64,000 nucleotides of DNA from Metarhizium brunneum (lineage: Eukaryota; Ascomycota; Sordariomycetes; Hypocreales; Clavicipitaceae). A program made the translations under genes and the position numbers. Shown here in pieces: positions 22,984-36,209 of this stretch. A model generated the notes under the pieces. That model saw nothing but the letters and a program-made list of their open reading frames with translations. It had not been told where the DNA came from and made no database searches. Within the stretch, counting starts at the first letter, position 1. Each line of letters opens with the position of its first letter. The stretch spans positions 2,604,001 to 2,668,000 of the forward strand of contig NC_089427.1 in assembly GCF_013426205.1 (NCBI RefSeq). The letters run 5' to 3'.

Positions 22984-24854
22984 AATGGAAATGATGACGT
23001 TTGCGAAGAATGGTCACATGATGTATTGCACATAAGAGAATGGCAATCCGATGTGAGGAGAATTTGTTTCTGCCACCTTGGAGCAAGGTTTCAAAATTGT
23101 TTGATTGGGACTGGCATAAAACTGGAGCAAAAGCTGCACAAGGGTCTTGTTGAGTGTGTTTGTACTGAGGCTGAGGCGTATTGGTGTACCCCAAGAAGGT
23201 GTGTATTTTCTTTTGTCTTTCATTACTACCAGGGGGTCGGAATCAGACACCTTGCACACGCATACTTATTGTATGGTGTGGTAGAATTAGACCTGCCTGG
23301 CAACAGGTGACTAAAATAGAATCAGTAAGGTTTATGTCAAAATGAATAGAATACGTGTGCTCTCCAACCTATATACTGCTTACTGTGGCTCCTTCACGTC
23401 TTTGAGCTGTGACGTGGTGTGGAAACAAATGATAGTTCCGTGCAGGACGACACCTGAGCATTCTGTATTGTATTAGGAGGTTTCACCGAGAGAACCAGCT
23501 AAATGGCAAATGCATACTACCTGTGATGGGCATTAGCCGGCTGCATCACGTCAAAGTTAGTGTGAATGATGGCAGCCCGCTCATTGCTGTTGCATTATCC
23601 TTGTCTTAAATGCATAGACCAAGACTATCATGTGACAGAGTATGCAGAGGTCCTGGAACACAAGAAAGGGTAGCAAATCGAGTCGAGTGCCCGTAGCATT
23701 AGTGGCCATAATAGTGAGTACTAATTGGTGCTACCAGGTTCTGTGTTGCAAGCAGGTTCCGAAAATGGTTCACCAAATTCTGAAACGTTGTGTTACCAAG
23801 ACCAGGTTTGACCACACATTCGGGACTGTTTTGATGCGCCTGTGGCTACTATGCTTCGCGTCCACGATATGTTGACTCACGCCATATGCTGCCAGGCCAC
23901 GTTCTGAAGAGTTCAGCGTACCCGTTACCCCCTATGGCGGGTAAGAACTTTTGAAACGGCGACTCTCAAAAGTCACGAAGCTTCGACGAACCTCATCCCA
24001 ACTCTCTCTAGTATCCAGTTTTCCTAGCTGAAAAGATATATAATACTAGGGTTCAGGGACAATCCTCTGTAACTGGAGTCGGATGTCTTGCCGCGGGCAG
24101 CCATCTCAGGACTTGCTTTTTTTTTTGTTGGCTGTCGTGCATCCCTTGCAACCACCCATTCATTGGCAGCGACGCCAAAAGGCACTAGTACCAGATGTCA
24201 ATTAATGGCGGTGAAACAAAAACCATGTTTTAACCGCGCCCAAGCCTTAACCAGAGACTTGAAAGCATAAAATATCCTGGGGTCACTCCTTTGGATACCA
24301 AAGGCAATCAATAGTCAGTGCCTGCGGCGTCCTTTTCCAGATGTAGCTTTGGTACCAAGTGGTCGGAATGCTGGGCGCGAGCGCGAGCCAGCTCAATGTG
24401 TCTAGGCGAGCCATGCAGCCAGGGGGTCAGGTTACCGGACTTTGCCTGGAACATGGAGAGTGCCGTTGGCGCGGAGATCGATGCACGCATGCGGAGCTAC
24501 TGTAGGTTTAGGACGCACAGCCAACCGTCTGCCAGGATCCAACTCCACCAGAGACCATTCACGTAGAACTTGGTCCGCTTAGGGAGCGAGCTTCGTACAG
24601 AACACTGTATCGGACTCCTTACCACGGAGAAGCCTCCGTCTCGCGCCTCGCATTGTAGCATGCCAAGTCAGCTCAATCGATCCAACGGTGGCTTGTTTTC
24701 AGCCTTGAGGACGTGGGCATATACTTCACAGGTCTAGATTGTGTATCTTGCCCCTAATCTCTCAGACAGGCGCATACGTTCGAGCTGGGGGGCCGACCTT
24801 CTCTAGCAACATCGTGCAGCACCCGGCGGCACAAACAACGGTGGGAGTGTCGAA
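22984..24854. other. 1.9 kb intergenic region
   Basis: Nothing beyond short frames. It should hold the 3' end of the dioxygenase gene and the promoter of the acid phosphatase. No recognisable repeat or RNA gene was seen. Confidence 0.5.
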
Positions 24855-26987
24855 ATGGCGCCTGTAACGCGGCCCAAACAGCCAGGGAATGAATCAGGGG
24901 GGTACCGGCCAGTATATCAAGACGACGACCGTGACGGATCGGAGGGTGGTGTCGGTGATGGTGATGCTTCCCCCAGTGACGGCGGCCATATTGGACAAGG
25001 TCGGGATGCTCGAGGGACATTTCGGGAAGGGGGTTTCCTCTCGCGGCCTTCGCGATCTGAGAATCGCTTCCGGGTTGCAACGTTCGTTCTTGCCGCGCTG
25101 CTGGTTATTTTAGTTGGGGTCAACGCCTTCATGGCGCTGCCCTTCGCCTTCAAGGGAAGGAACGACTCTTGTCCCTGCCGTCCCAAAGATGTACCTCAGT
25201 ACTTTCAGACTTCACCTGAATTATGGGCCGGTCCTACGCCAACAGGAAAACCTGCTTTCATGGCACAGACACGAACTTTCGACCCAACCGCTACCTATGT
25301 GCCAAATGAGCCATTACAGACCTCCATTCCTATCGAGGGAATGGGCTCGGGGAATGAGAGTATCTTCAAGCTTATGGGCTACTTATCCCCCTACACACCT
25401 TCTCCAGGATTTGGCGTGGACGAGTTTCCACTTCCTGCTGGCGCAGAGATTCTTCAACTTCAGATGCTCTCTCGTCATGGATCGCGATATCCTACGACAG
25501 GATCCTCGGTTGCCCAGCTTGGGCAGAAGATTGCCAATGCCTCAGAGATATTCAGTCCAAGAGGCCAACTCTCGTTTCTCAGGGACTGGAAATACCAACT
25601 CGGTGCCGAAATCCTTGTGCCCAAGGGTCGCGAGGAGCTCTTCCAATCAGGTAAGTAGTTGATACTGGTGCCAGGAGCCCTGTCGTTCGTTGGGCTGACT
25701 TGCTCTCACTCTGCAGGTGTTTTACACAGCTACATGTACGGAAGTCTGTATAACCCGAACAGCAAGATTATCGTTCGCACAACTGTAGGTGCTTGACTGT
25801 GTCATAGTATTCATAGTGCCTTGGGCTGATGTTTGTAGACGCAAGACAGAATGCTCAAGTCTGCCGAGAATTGGATGGCTGGGTTTTTCGGACTGGAGTG
25901 GTGCGATTTGGATCGATCTAATTCTCAAGTTCTTATGCTAATCTCGCACAGGCCCAGAAATGCTACCATTGAAGTCATCATAGAACAGAAGGGATTCAAC
26001 AATTCGTTGGCCGGGTCTTTAAACTGCCCGAACGCCAACGCCAAATCTTCAGGAAACGAAGCTGTCCATACATGGATACACGAGTACCTCAAAGAAGGTA
26101 AGGCTCTCTCATTGACCATCTATTCGCAAACACGCCGGCCTGATGCACGATGTAGCCCAGACACGATTCCAGTCAATGACAGAAGGGTTTACATGGACTA
26201 TTGAAGATGTTTATGCTGCTCAGACCATGTGCCCATATGAAACTGTTGCCTATGGCTTCAGCAAATTTTGCGACCTCTTTACGTATAAGGAGTGGCGAGA
26301 CTTTGGATATTCTACTGATCTATTTTTTTCTGCTATAAGCGGATTCCACAGCCCAACGGGGGTATGTACTGCCTCGATCCATCAACATTGTCAATATTTG
26401 AGCTTTTGCTGACGGAGGCGTAGAGAGCTGTTGGCCTCGGCTATCAGCAAGAAACCATGGCCCGACTTAAAAATCATACTCTGGGATACTCTGGCTCACA
26501 GATCAACGTCACACTCGACAATAATACGGAAACATTTCCCTTGAACCAGAGCCTCTACTTCGACTTTTCACATGATACTAATATAGTGTCAATTTTGACA
26601 GCCTTTGGACTCAGGCAATTTGCCGAGGAGCTGCCTGCCAAGGACTATCCCGGAGACCACAACTTCACCGTCTCACATGTGACGCCCTTTGGGGCACGAC
26701 TCGACATGGAAATCATTCAAACTCCCAAGCCGCTGTCTCCGAATCGAGATGGCTATCTCCGTGGCGGGAAGACAAAGTATATCCACTTTATCCTGAATCA
26801 GCGGACGCTACCCTTGGGCAAGAGCTTCCCAGAATGTGATGCCAGCAGGAGGGACGGGTGGTGCGAGTTAGACGCATTCATTAAAGTTCAAGACGGCATG
26901 GCAGCCAGGGCCAACTTTGATCACGCTTGCTTCGGAGATTACCCTGCTGTAAAATATGGAGAGGCGACTGACGGTGTTCCGCCGTAA
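24855..26987 (+). CDS. histidine acid phosphatase (phytase family), membrane-anchored
   Basis: Exons 24855-25650, 25717-25784, 25839-25900, 25952-26097, 26156-26361, 26424-26987; 613 residues. Branch-2 histidine phosphatase: SRHGSRYPT (nucleophile His208) near residue 206, and the proton-donor motif SHDTNIVS in the last exon. Such enzymes release phosphate from phytate or other phosphomonoesters outside the cell. There is no cleavable signal peptide. A polar 70-residue N-terminus precedes one hydrophobic segment (about 74-97, VATFVLAALLVILVGVNAFM), so it is probably a type II membrane protein with an external catalytic domain. Asn-glycosylation sites (NVT, NAT, NQS) follow. Intron 25901-25951 is 51 nt with no stop, so retention would add 17 residues in frame; I splice it because FFGLEW|PRNATIEV reads smoothly. 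Confidence 0.92.
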
Positions 26988-27409
26988 TGTTCCATATGGC
27001 TTAAACTTTTCCGGCTGAATAAGTGGCCGAGTCAGTATATGCATACTACTTTCCTCTAATGTCTCCATTAATTTCAAACGTTTTCTCCTTTTAATATACG
27101 CAGGACACGGCCAATGGCCGGAACTGGTTGTTGCTTATCACTATATGGAGTCTTCACTTTTCAACTTAATCAACCCGTGGGCAAACTTAATAGATCAATG
27201 GTATGCGCTGTTCATGTACATACTAATATGCAGACCGCTTTTGCCTGTGCTCATCTACAATGCTGATATCCTACAGCTAAGAATAAAAATCAAGCCGTAC
27301 TCCGATGCCTGCTACCAAAACCACATGTTGACAAAACCCAGAAGCCAAAAGGAAAAAAAAGAGAAGAAAAAAACGCCTTCCCGCATGCAAACTCCAGACC
27401 GGACACAAT
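26988..27409. other. shared 3' region of convergent phosphatase and transporter genes
   Basis: These 422 bases lie between two facing stops. They are A/T-rich with purine runs (27347-27372) and no frame of interest. Confidence 0.6.
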
Positions 27410-29168
27410 CTACTCTCTCTTCTCATTGTCCAATACCGCGCGGTCTCTATCAAACTGCACAGATGAAGCAGACGACTTCTTCTCAACAGGACCGTCAGAA
27501 ACACTCATGGGACGCACCATGCTGGCATGTTCCTGAATGCCGTGTTGAGGCTCAATCATTTCGCCATCATGAGCAGGCTCCCCACTGGGGGGACTCCAAG
27601 CCAAGAAGTCCCGACGAACCTCAACATAGTCGTATGAAAATTCGCCATGCTGGTCATCATCCATACCGAGAAGCTCAGCTTCCTCAGATGCCCGAAGCTT
27701 CAAACCAGGGACGACATCGATAATCTTGGCAATAATGGCGGACATGACAAAGGCGTAAGCAGAGGCAGCGACGATGGCGGCAATCTGCCACCCGAGAAGC
27801 TTGTAGTTGCCGTCGATGAAGCCGCCGCTGGCTCCAGTGTTGACGCCATCGAGGCCGATGACCTTGCCAGTGGCGAAGAAGGCGTTAAAAATGAGGCCAA
27901 CCATGCCGCCAATGCCGTGCTCGGCAAAGACATCAAGAGAGTCGTCGATACGAACAAGGAACTTGACTATTCGGGAAAAAGAAGGAGACATGTTAGCCGT
28001 GGCCCAGAATCATTTTTTTTAAAAGGTAAATATGCAAGAAATTTGTCCCCAACATACTCTTTGTGCCAAAGTTGCAGCAAACGCCAGCAACAACACCCAG
28101 GGCAATGCTCGCCCAGGGGTCAATGAATCCGGAGGCAGGCGTAGCAGCAACAAGGCCAGAAATCGTGCCCGAGCACCAGCCAACCATGGACCACTTCTTG
28201 GCCAGCCTAAAATCAAGCAGGCACCAAGTCATGGCGGCAAACATGGCGGTCAGACACGAGTTCCAGCAGGCCATGACAGCACGCAGGTTGGCGCCAAAGG
28301 CCGAGCCGCCGTTGAAGCCCAGCCAGCCGAACCACAGAAACATGGTGCCGAGGGTGATGAGCGAGATGTTGTGCGGGCGGAAGTTCATCATCATCCTCTC
28401 GTTGCGGCGGCCCAGCACCCACGAGTAGGCGAGGGCCGACACACCGGACCCAATCTCGACGGGGACGCCGCCGGCGTAGTCGAGCACGCCGTTCTTGTAA
28501 CCCCAGCCGTTGGCGTTCCACACCCAGTAGGCAAGAGGGCAGTAGACCAGCGTGGCCCAGAAGAAGGTGAAGACCATGCCGGGGATGACGCGCCCCCTCT
28601 CGGCGACGGCGCCGACGGTCAGTGCGGCGGTGACGGCGCAAAACATCATCTCGTAAAAGGAGAACAGCAGCGCGGGGATGAGCGGCGATCCGACCGACGG
28701 CGTGGCCCAGACGTTGATGAGGCCAAAGTGCTTGAGGTCGCCGATGAAGCCGTTATTGGACGTCTGACCAAAGGCAAGAGAGTATCCCCAGAAGTACCAC
28801 TGGAATACGATGACGCTAAAGGACATCATGACGACCCAGAGCATGGAGAGGGCTGATTTTCTCCGCGCGAGACCAGAGTAGAGGAACGCGATGCCGGGGA
28901 CCATGAGGAGCACGAGACATGATGAGATGATGATGAAGGCCTGGTCGCCCGCCTGATACCACTGGTTAAGGTTTTCGGTCCCTATTTATTCATAAACCAT
29001 GGTTAGGAATTGTTTTTATCCATCCCCCCCGGCCATCTCCCTCTATTACAAGAAGCGGCTTCAAAAAGGATGCTGCGAAACGTTAAGTTGGTACATACTT
29101 GAATCGCCGCCAATATCATCGTTTGTGCCATTGAACACGGCTGGCGCCCCGAGATGGGCGTACGACAT
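27410..29168 (-). CDS. ammonium transporter (Amt/Mep family)
   Basis: Exons on the minus strand: 29168-29099, 28981-28058, 27966-27410; 516 residues. Start MSYAHLGAPAVFNGTNDD, then about eleven hydrophobic segments from AFIIISSCLVLLMVPGIAFL to ASAYAFVMSAIIAKIIDV, and a 100-residue hydrophilic tail. Family signatures: GIAFLYSGLARRKSAL, DYAGGVPVEIGSGVSAL, DSLDVFAEHGIGG. The first twin-His position is Glu (VPVEIGSG) while the second His is kept (FAEHGIGG), the pattern described for yeast Mep1/Mep3 as opposed to Mep2. It would import ammonium at the plasma membrane. GATA-like TTATC/GATAAG words occur upstream (for example near 29257 and 29766), fitting nitrogen control, but such words are common. 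The extreme C-terminus is ...FDRDRAVLDNEKRE. Confidence 0.96.
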
Positions 29169-30916
29169 ATTGGAATGAAAGGAGAAAGATGGGGAAAAGA
29201 TGTCGAGAGAGATTCGAAACTTGCAACCAGCAGAAGAATTCTATGCCTTATGCTTGTTATCCCGTCCCAAAATCAGATTTCTTTCTGGCCCGGCCCCGAG
29301 TTTCCCCTTTCCCCAAGGCACCAAAGTCCCAAGACGCTGAGTGAGAATCGCGATGTCCGGTTTTTCGCTTTCCTGGTGATCCTGAGTACACCCAATGCCC
29401 TCCAACAACGAATGACGTATATCCAAGTTTGTTAGGGTTGTCAAAGGGGACAAGAGGGTTTTGTAAATGCGAGGCAAATACTACCAAAAATCAGGAACAT
29501 AAACACACCGCAGCTGCTGGGGGGGAGGGAGGGATACTCCCATCTATATAAGATGACTACGGACTACTCGGTACAAGTAAAGGGCCTAGGCCAACCCTTT
29601 TTTTTTTTATCTCTGTTGCGGGAGAGTCAAGTAGCGACGGCTCAACTACTTCCAAATGCCCTCTTGTGCTGTCTGACAAAATAACCTAGCTTGGTCGATA
29701 CCGGGTTCTGGGGACAAGCAAGTACATGGCGGCATAGGCAAGTTGGCCATAGACGGCGAGGTATAGATAAGGACTCTTAAGTTACCCAAGCTGGCGGCGC
29801 AGATCCCTGCCCAGGGACATATCCGATGAATGGGGAGCCAAGAATGCAACTGAAAGGGCGTTCCCAAAGACCCGCTTCCTCGGCAGGGCCAATTAGCCTC
29901 GGGCTATCGGCGCGAGCATTTTCTAATTTCTTGTCGACTGCGGATGGTGCATTGGGTATTTTTGGCTATTCGTGCACATTACTGGACACGGGCTTATCGT
30001 GGGGTGCCGAAAGCGGAGGGGGGGTGTGCGCAGTGAATGGTGCTGCCTCGTTGCTTCACGCGCGAGATCCCGGGGAACGCATCTGTTACGAGTGAGCTTT
30101 GGCAAATTGTCAACGGCTTTGGACGTGATTGGGAACAAGCGTCAAGGGACATGTGATTTATGACAATGCTTTGGGTGACATGACAGTCTCCGGGTTTTGT
30201 CGTTGCCATGCCAGCTTGCACATTGCACTGCATCGGCGCGTTCAGTGTTTGAAAGCTTATGCTTAATTTCCCCTCTATTTCAATGTCTCCGGGCCCATTG
30301 ATGACTCGGATACTAATGGATTTGCTTTGCCTCAGTCCAGAGCAATCATCGAACAATAAGTGTTGGCCGCCAGTCGAGCATCGAGACATGGGACATGCTA
30401 TCTCGACGCCTGTCTCGCACCCCTGGACGGTGCCTTGCGATCCCGGAAACGTCCGCGGCAAAGCCAAGTCCAAATATCAAGAACACAGCCAGAAGCCAAA
30501 GGGTCTCTAGGGTCTTATCTATTTGGGGGCGTGAACCTTGCATCCAAAGACGCCGTCCGTATGCACTCCGTCCCTCCGTCCCGGCACCACGGAGACAACC
30601 AGGTGATGAGCCCAACCAGGCACCAAAAAAATTAACCAAGAATAAAGCAATAAAAGCCCTTTACCAATAAAACGACGTCCAGCTCTCGCAATGCGACAAT
30701 GTCTTTCCGCACAGTCCCATTCTTCGCGTCCATGTCTCGGGAGACGGCAACGGGCTGATTTTACATTCCTTTTTTTTTTTTCCTTCTCACAAGCCTTAAC
30801 TCACATGTGAGAACCAGGCAGCGTGGCGACCGGCCCCACACCTGCCGTCAGCAGCCAGTGCCCCAAGGCTGCTGATAAGCATCGCCCCGCGAACCATGAT
30901 TGGTTCACTCCCTCGG

Positions 30917-32178
30917 TACTCCGTACTTGGTGCTGACTCAGTACGCCCAGCCAATCACACACGCCCACTGCCAACAAATCTCTGACAACGGGCATCAGAA
31001 TCTATTACTGGCCCTCCTTGGTCATCGCTCCTTCTGCCCTCCCGCTGCGCCAAAGCTTGGCTTCCAGCCCTGGGCCGCCTTGGCCCATGGCCCATCTCAT
31101 GTGCCCCAGGTTTTTACATAAGTAACGTGTCAAGGCCGTCCATGTCCTTTATCGCTATCTGCAGCCGCGCTCTGGCCAATCAATCGCCTGACGCAGCGCC
31201 GACATGGACGTTTGACTTCCCTGGATACTAATAACTCCGTACACCAGGCTATCTACTATTTGTCACAGGGAGCCTTTTCACCAGCCCATTCTGAGCTTCA
31301 GCTGAGCATGCCAAGTCCATCGATGAAGAACCAACGCCCATTTCAATAATGAACTCGACGGGGTCAGAATGCGTCCTGGGGTTTATTAATCGGCCATTCT
31401 CATAACCGCACCCCCCTGTCCCAAGTCCAATCTTGGACGCTGGGTAGCTATCGAGATATCCCCGATGACGACGATCTACGGAGTACGGAGTACCGTTGAC
31501 CTCTTTCAGGTTTCCTTCACACTGGCGCACACTCCGATCCTCGCAGCCCCAGCTATTTGCCGTCTTGTCTGGCTAATTCCCGCCAGTCATGCGCGATGAC
31601 GAACAACAGCCGTCCACCACAACCACAACCGCCTTTAACGTTCCTGCAATACAACCGCTGGCACACCCATCCAGTCAATGTCACATGGCATTTCCTCCTC
31701 GTCAGACATAAACCCGTGCAAGACACGTACAAAAAAAACCTTTAGGGTCGCAACTCCAACTCCCGCCAGCAAGCCACGCGCACCACCAAGAAAGCACGGC
31801 GTAGCGTTTCGGCAACAAAACTCTGTACTTTGCCGCCATGCGTCCCAATGGTCCTCGCCTAATCTCTATTCCTCTAGCAAGGCGCCGTCTGGTGCTGCAG
31901 AACCTGCCCTGCACCGTTCCAGAAAAGAGCCGCGTTAAAGAACTCACCGTCCCGCAGACAGACCAGATTGTCCGCCTGAAAGAAACAACGCCGACGACTT
32001 TACCAACCCTTATTACTACCACCCAAAAAAAAACGCTGCTTCTCACCCCGTAAAACACGACCTCCCATTGAACCCGAGAAAATGTCGTCCGGCCTCGACT
32101 AGCCCCCCCTCGTAGCTTCTCACCTCCTTCCCAATCGCCATTCCCAGCTCGCAAACCCCCCTTATTACTGTACTCCGT
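30917..32178. repeat. cluster of the ACGGAGTA/TACTCCGT motif (4 copies)
   Basis: Cores at 30917, 31478 and 31485 (tandem, period 7) and 32171, plus near-matches (AACTCCGTAC at about 31233). Confidence 0.85.
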
Positions 32179-32366
32179 CCGAAGGGGGGGCCCAGCAATA
32201 GCATTACCATCCTTATCGCCCAATGATATCTTGGACCGTCGTCCCCCGTCAAAAGACTAAACATGTCGGGCCCCCCAAACCGGATCTGTCATGAGTGGCA
32301 AGGCCCCACGACCACCCAAGCGTCCATGCGTCCTTCACGGACTTCTTATCTCCTCTACACCGTGCA

Positions 32367-32382
32367 GTATGTACGTACATAC
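32367..32382. repeat. 16-bp perfect palindrome
   Basis: GTATGTACGTACATAC is a perfect inverted repeat followed by further ACAT units. It is related to the palindromes at 5961 and 60990. Confidence 0.85.
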
Positions 32383-32877
32383 ATACAAGCTCCCCGACAA
32401 CCTTAATTATCACGGGAGCCCTATGTACAGAGACAGCAACTTTGACAGGTCGCAAGGTCTGGGGAACGACCGAGTCTGGCAGGTGCCCATGTGCGCTTAT
32501 CTCCTAGTCAAACGGGAGAGATCTGGGGAAAGCCCAAGTTTCATTGGTACGTAAACACAAGAAGAGGGCGCATCAGGGTCGAGAGACTAGTAGTAAGCTT
32601 TGAAAGTATTTTACCTAGAGTGTCAAAACTCTCCACTCGACGACACCCAAAGCGAACTGCTGCATGGACCATTTCACAGCCCTTCCTAGCAGCTCAAACT
32701 GTCACCAGACCCTTCGACGTCCTAGTAGCAGAGGTATTGATATCCAGCCAAACCTCCGATATGCGTCATACTGCGAATAAAGCATCCTGGAAACGCCCAT
32801 GGGAGCAATCATGCCCACCACCCGGCCCCCCTTCCCCCGCCCCTACGCAGGTAAAGATTCCGTTTTGCCCCAGCGCC

Positions 32878-35604
32878 TCAGAAGATACACAGCTTCCCCG
32901 TCTGTTCCTCCCTACTAATCTCATACGTCAAGATGTCATGATTTCTGTAATGCAGCATCAGCCTGTACCGGCGCGGAACTGCCACTCGTCGCGTCTCATC
33001 CACATCTCCCAGCACACCGTCTTCTTGGACCGGCCCTATGGCCATGCCATGGAGCGGACGTTTGCTGACCCTGAACGCCGCCTCGTCCGATTGCCTGGGC
33101 AGGACCCAGTCGATTCGCAGACCGTAGTGAAGTACACCTGCTAGTTTCTCAATCGGGTTTATGAGACGCGTGGGAGTAACGAGTAGCACTCTGCCAATTG
33201 GGGAGCCGATGACCACTAGGAATAGTTCGGGGATGTGGGCCACCATGTTGAGTCGGCTTGTTGCGCGGAAATGCGGCCTCATGGCTCGGCCGGGCGTCAA
33301 GCCCATGGTCAGGGCGTATGGACAGAGGATTCCTAGTTCTGGCAGCCCTCTCTGGCGAGGCTTATCAAGGGTACGCATTTCGACATCCTTTTCATACAAT
33401 CGCAGCATGTGATATCGTTCTGCGAATTTCCCTAATCCGGTTACATAGCCGGCCGTGTTTTCATTATACTCGGTGCCTCTCCGGAGGAAGTCTGTAAGTT
33501 TACCTATGCGTCGAGGTGCCTTGAGAGCTTTCCCACTATGTGGCATGTAAATCATGTCGAGTCGCACAGGAGGATTTCTTCTCGGCCGTAATTTCATGCA
33601 CTGTGAAGACGGCGGCGGGAAACGAGCGTCGTCGTGTAACAAGCCTTCACTTTCAGACTCTGACGGAATCAAGGAAGCAAATGGATCTGTAAAAATATGC
33701 TGCACAGGTAGAGAACTCTCTGTAGGGTTTGGGGGCGCGGTTAACATGGGGTGGCCAACCGGTAGAGCAACATTTGATGTATGCGGAGCTTGTATTTCCT
33801 CAGCCTGGTTTGCCAATGTCGATGGGATGTCGCTCTGTGCTGCGTGATCTGTGGCATAAACGATATCGTAAAACGTTTCATCATCATTTTCGTCATCGAC
33901 TTCCCCAATTTCCAAATCTTCACCAGGCTCAAGCTCGTCGTCAGAGTTGGTTTCTGCGTTTTGGTCGTCCTCTGCCTCGGCGCCTTCACCAGGTTCCGAT
34001 TCGCCAAGCTCAAAGGCCTCATCATCACTCACATCGTCAAAGGCAAACTCATCGTCGCCCATGTCTGCGGCCAACTGCACATCTTCGGGGGGATCGTCCG
34101 CACGAATGATGGCATTTCGCAACGTGGGTTGCGTGCACGGGTTGTCCGGGAGGTCCCGAATAGTTTTGGCCAAGTTGACCATTGGATGAGGACCAGCTTG
34201 GAGTTTGGGCACCATTTCCAGGTCCTTGAGCTCGGCACCTAGAAGCTCCTCCTCAGAACGGACTGCTAAAAAGCTAGTGTTTGGAAGCGCGAGAATCCCC
34301 CAGCCTCTATATGCACCATGCGTGTTAGACAAAACTGTGAAGATCAAGGTATGAAAAACGGCCAACGTACCGGGATGTTGCGGGCCAGAATTCCTCACTC
34401 TTTAAAAGCGGGCTGGTCGATGGCATGACCCTGATGGCGGCTTGGAATGCTTTCCAAATATCGGCTAGCCACATGGCACCCTTGATATCAATAGCACTGA
34501 TCTTCTCCGCATAGCCGTACTTGTCATCAACGAAGCTGATATTTGGGATATTGTCCGCCAAGGGTCCCAATGACACGACTATCCGCCAATTACGAGCACG
34601 ACGACGCACATGTGATTCCATGCCATCGCAGCACGCCTCACAGTCGCAATTCCGACTCGACCTCGATCCGTTGGTGGCCAGGGCCGGTGCAAACACGGTT
34701 ACTTCGTACCGGTTCGAGCTCACCGCTATAAGGCGAGACTTTTGATGCAGCGCCAATCCCCAGGCTGAGATGCCAACGTTTTCGTGAAAGAAGGGCTTTG
34801 GTGCATTCCCTGCGTTCAGAGATGACACTGAAGCTCGGCGTTGTTTTGGCGTTGCAGAGCTGGGTATCTCGGACTTGGCGAGAATGTACTCGGCAACATC
34901 CTTGGTATAAAATGCAATAACATCGCCATCGTCGTGGCATGTGAGGACGACTTCCTCCTGTCCCAGCGACCCAACAATGATATGATTGATGGAGTGGGGA
35001 GACGTGGGATCGAGATAGCCTCTGATCTTCAGCGCAGCCCGACTCGGAGACGTGACAAGTTGGACATCGGGATGTCGGGGTATCGTTTGTTTCGGGACGC
35101 TTCGTGGCACATAGACAAAGACTCTGCCGCGGTATGCAGAAAAGTACAACTAAACGACGCTGGGTCAGCTTCCTTCTTCTGAGGGCTTGGGTACCAGTTT
35201 GTAAGTCAGGGGTGTCAGCCAACATTATATTTCTGCGACAAGGCAGTCAGATTATTTCTGTAGGCCTGCATAGTAGGCACCAATTTATAAATCGAGTTTG
35301 CAGGTACAGGATGGTCTTCATGTTGGTCGCCTTCGGAACCAGGCCAGTTGGTTGGCCATTCCATCCCTGCAGGATGTAGACCCAACAAAGTGCGCTCGCG
35401 GTCGAGAATGGCTCGCTTGGCCTCGTCGCCAAACTATGTCGATCAGTCAGCGTCATGGTCAAGACTGTGGGGGGACCAGGTGTCAGGTGTCAGATTGATT
35501 ATCTGCCTTATTGAACTACATACCCGATCCGTCGCCGTCTGCGCATGGCATGTCCCTACCGTGGCAGGCCGAAACAGGCGATGCTTTGCCTCTGGGCTTT
35601 CCAT
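32878..35604 (-). CDS. CRT10: CRT10-domain protein
   Basis: Exons on the minus strand: 35604-35524, 35433-35224, 35149-34371, 34306-32878; 832 residues. The N-terminal half matches the fungal CRT10 family, named for a yeast regulator of ribonucleotide-reductase gene transcription: FGDEAKRAILDRERTLLGLHP, VPTMQAYRNNLTALSQKYN, LTCHDDGDVIAFYT, HENVGISAWGLALHQKSRL, SSNRYEVTVFAP, a WD40-like beta pattern. A very acidic linker (about residues 438-505, Asp/Glu-rich) follows. The C-terminus repeats aromatic motifs such as PRRYRLMLHYRNHDILTYEI. Weak points are exon 1 (27 codons, MESPEAKHRL) and the donor of intron 2, GTTGGC, which is atypical though the join SQKYN|LYFSAY fits the family. It is probably a nuclear scaffold or regulator; the yeast role may not carry over. 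Confidence 0.88.
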
Positions 35605-36209
35605 GGAGGAGGGCTAGCAGTGGCCGCTGCTAGGCCGTGGAAGAAATCGCACATGTATGCGTGGGGAGGCGGACGGCCGTCGCCGGGGATGATGGCCCAA
35701 AGCGGGACGTCTTTGTGTCTTGATTGCCGATATCACCAAGGAACAGGCGGCGAAAGCGAAATAGGGAGTCCGTCCGTCCGGGATGCAGTGTCGGGCTCGG
35801 CCAAATATCGGTTTGGGAGATGCAGCTCGAGTTTTTTTTTGTTTTCGGCAAGACACGGGGCTGAAATGTTGTCTATATCTTTGGATGATGATGTTCGGTT
35901 GGAAACGTGGTTCGAGGTTCACGGTTGGAGGGTTGTCGTCACATGGCCATGTGGGACATGGCGGCCATTGCGGGTGGCAGGCGGCGGGGTGGATCCGAGC
36001 TGTCACTGCCCGAGGAGGGGCTATGAAGAAGGAGCATTGGACATTGAAAGCACCGATACGGTCCACGAGGGCTGGAGATACATTGTACATAAGTACGTGA
36101 CGCCGCGAAACCATGAACCCAACAGACTCGCAAAACGCTGCCACAGGTTCACATAGCCACGGAACATCAAGCGCTAGTTCGTTCCTTCAAATCAAATAAC
36201 CCCATCTCC
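35605..36209. other. CRT10 upstream region / GH5 3' side
   Basis: About 600 bases separate the GH5 stop from the CRT10 start, with both genes on the minus strand. The sequence holds a GTCCGTCCGTCC run (about 35770) and a T run (35831-35840). No separate gene is supported. Confidence 0.55.

Larger units (their letters stand above)
29169..32877. other. 3.7 kb intergenic region
   Basis: It contains the ammonium-transporter promoter and the 3' side of the CRT10 gene. A 173-codon minus-strand frame (31702-32223) lies in low-complexity C/T-rich sequence and looks accidental. Four copies of the dispersed motif lie at 30917-32178 and a 16-bp palindrome at 32367-32382. No gene recognised. Confidence 0.5.

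Noticed and set aside
28032..28856. 274-codon plus-strand frame inside the ammonium-transporter gene
   Set aside because: It is the antisense of a highly conserved coding exon; the open frame follows from GC-rich third positions.
31702..32223. 173-codon minus-strand frame
   Set aside because: Lies in C/T-rich low-complexity sequence; the translation has no family features.
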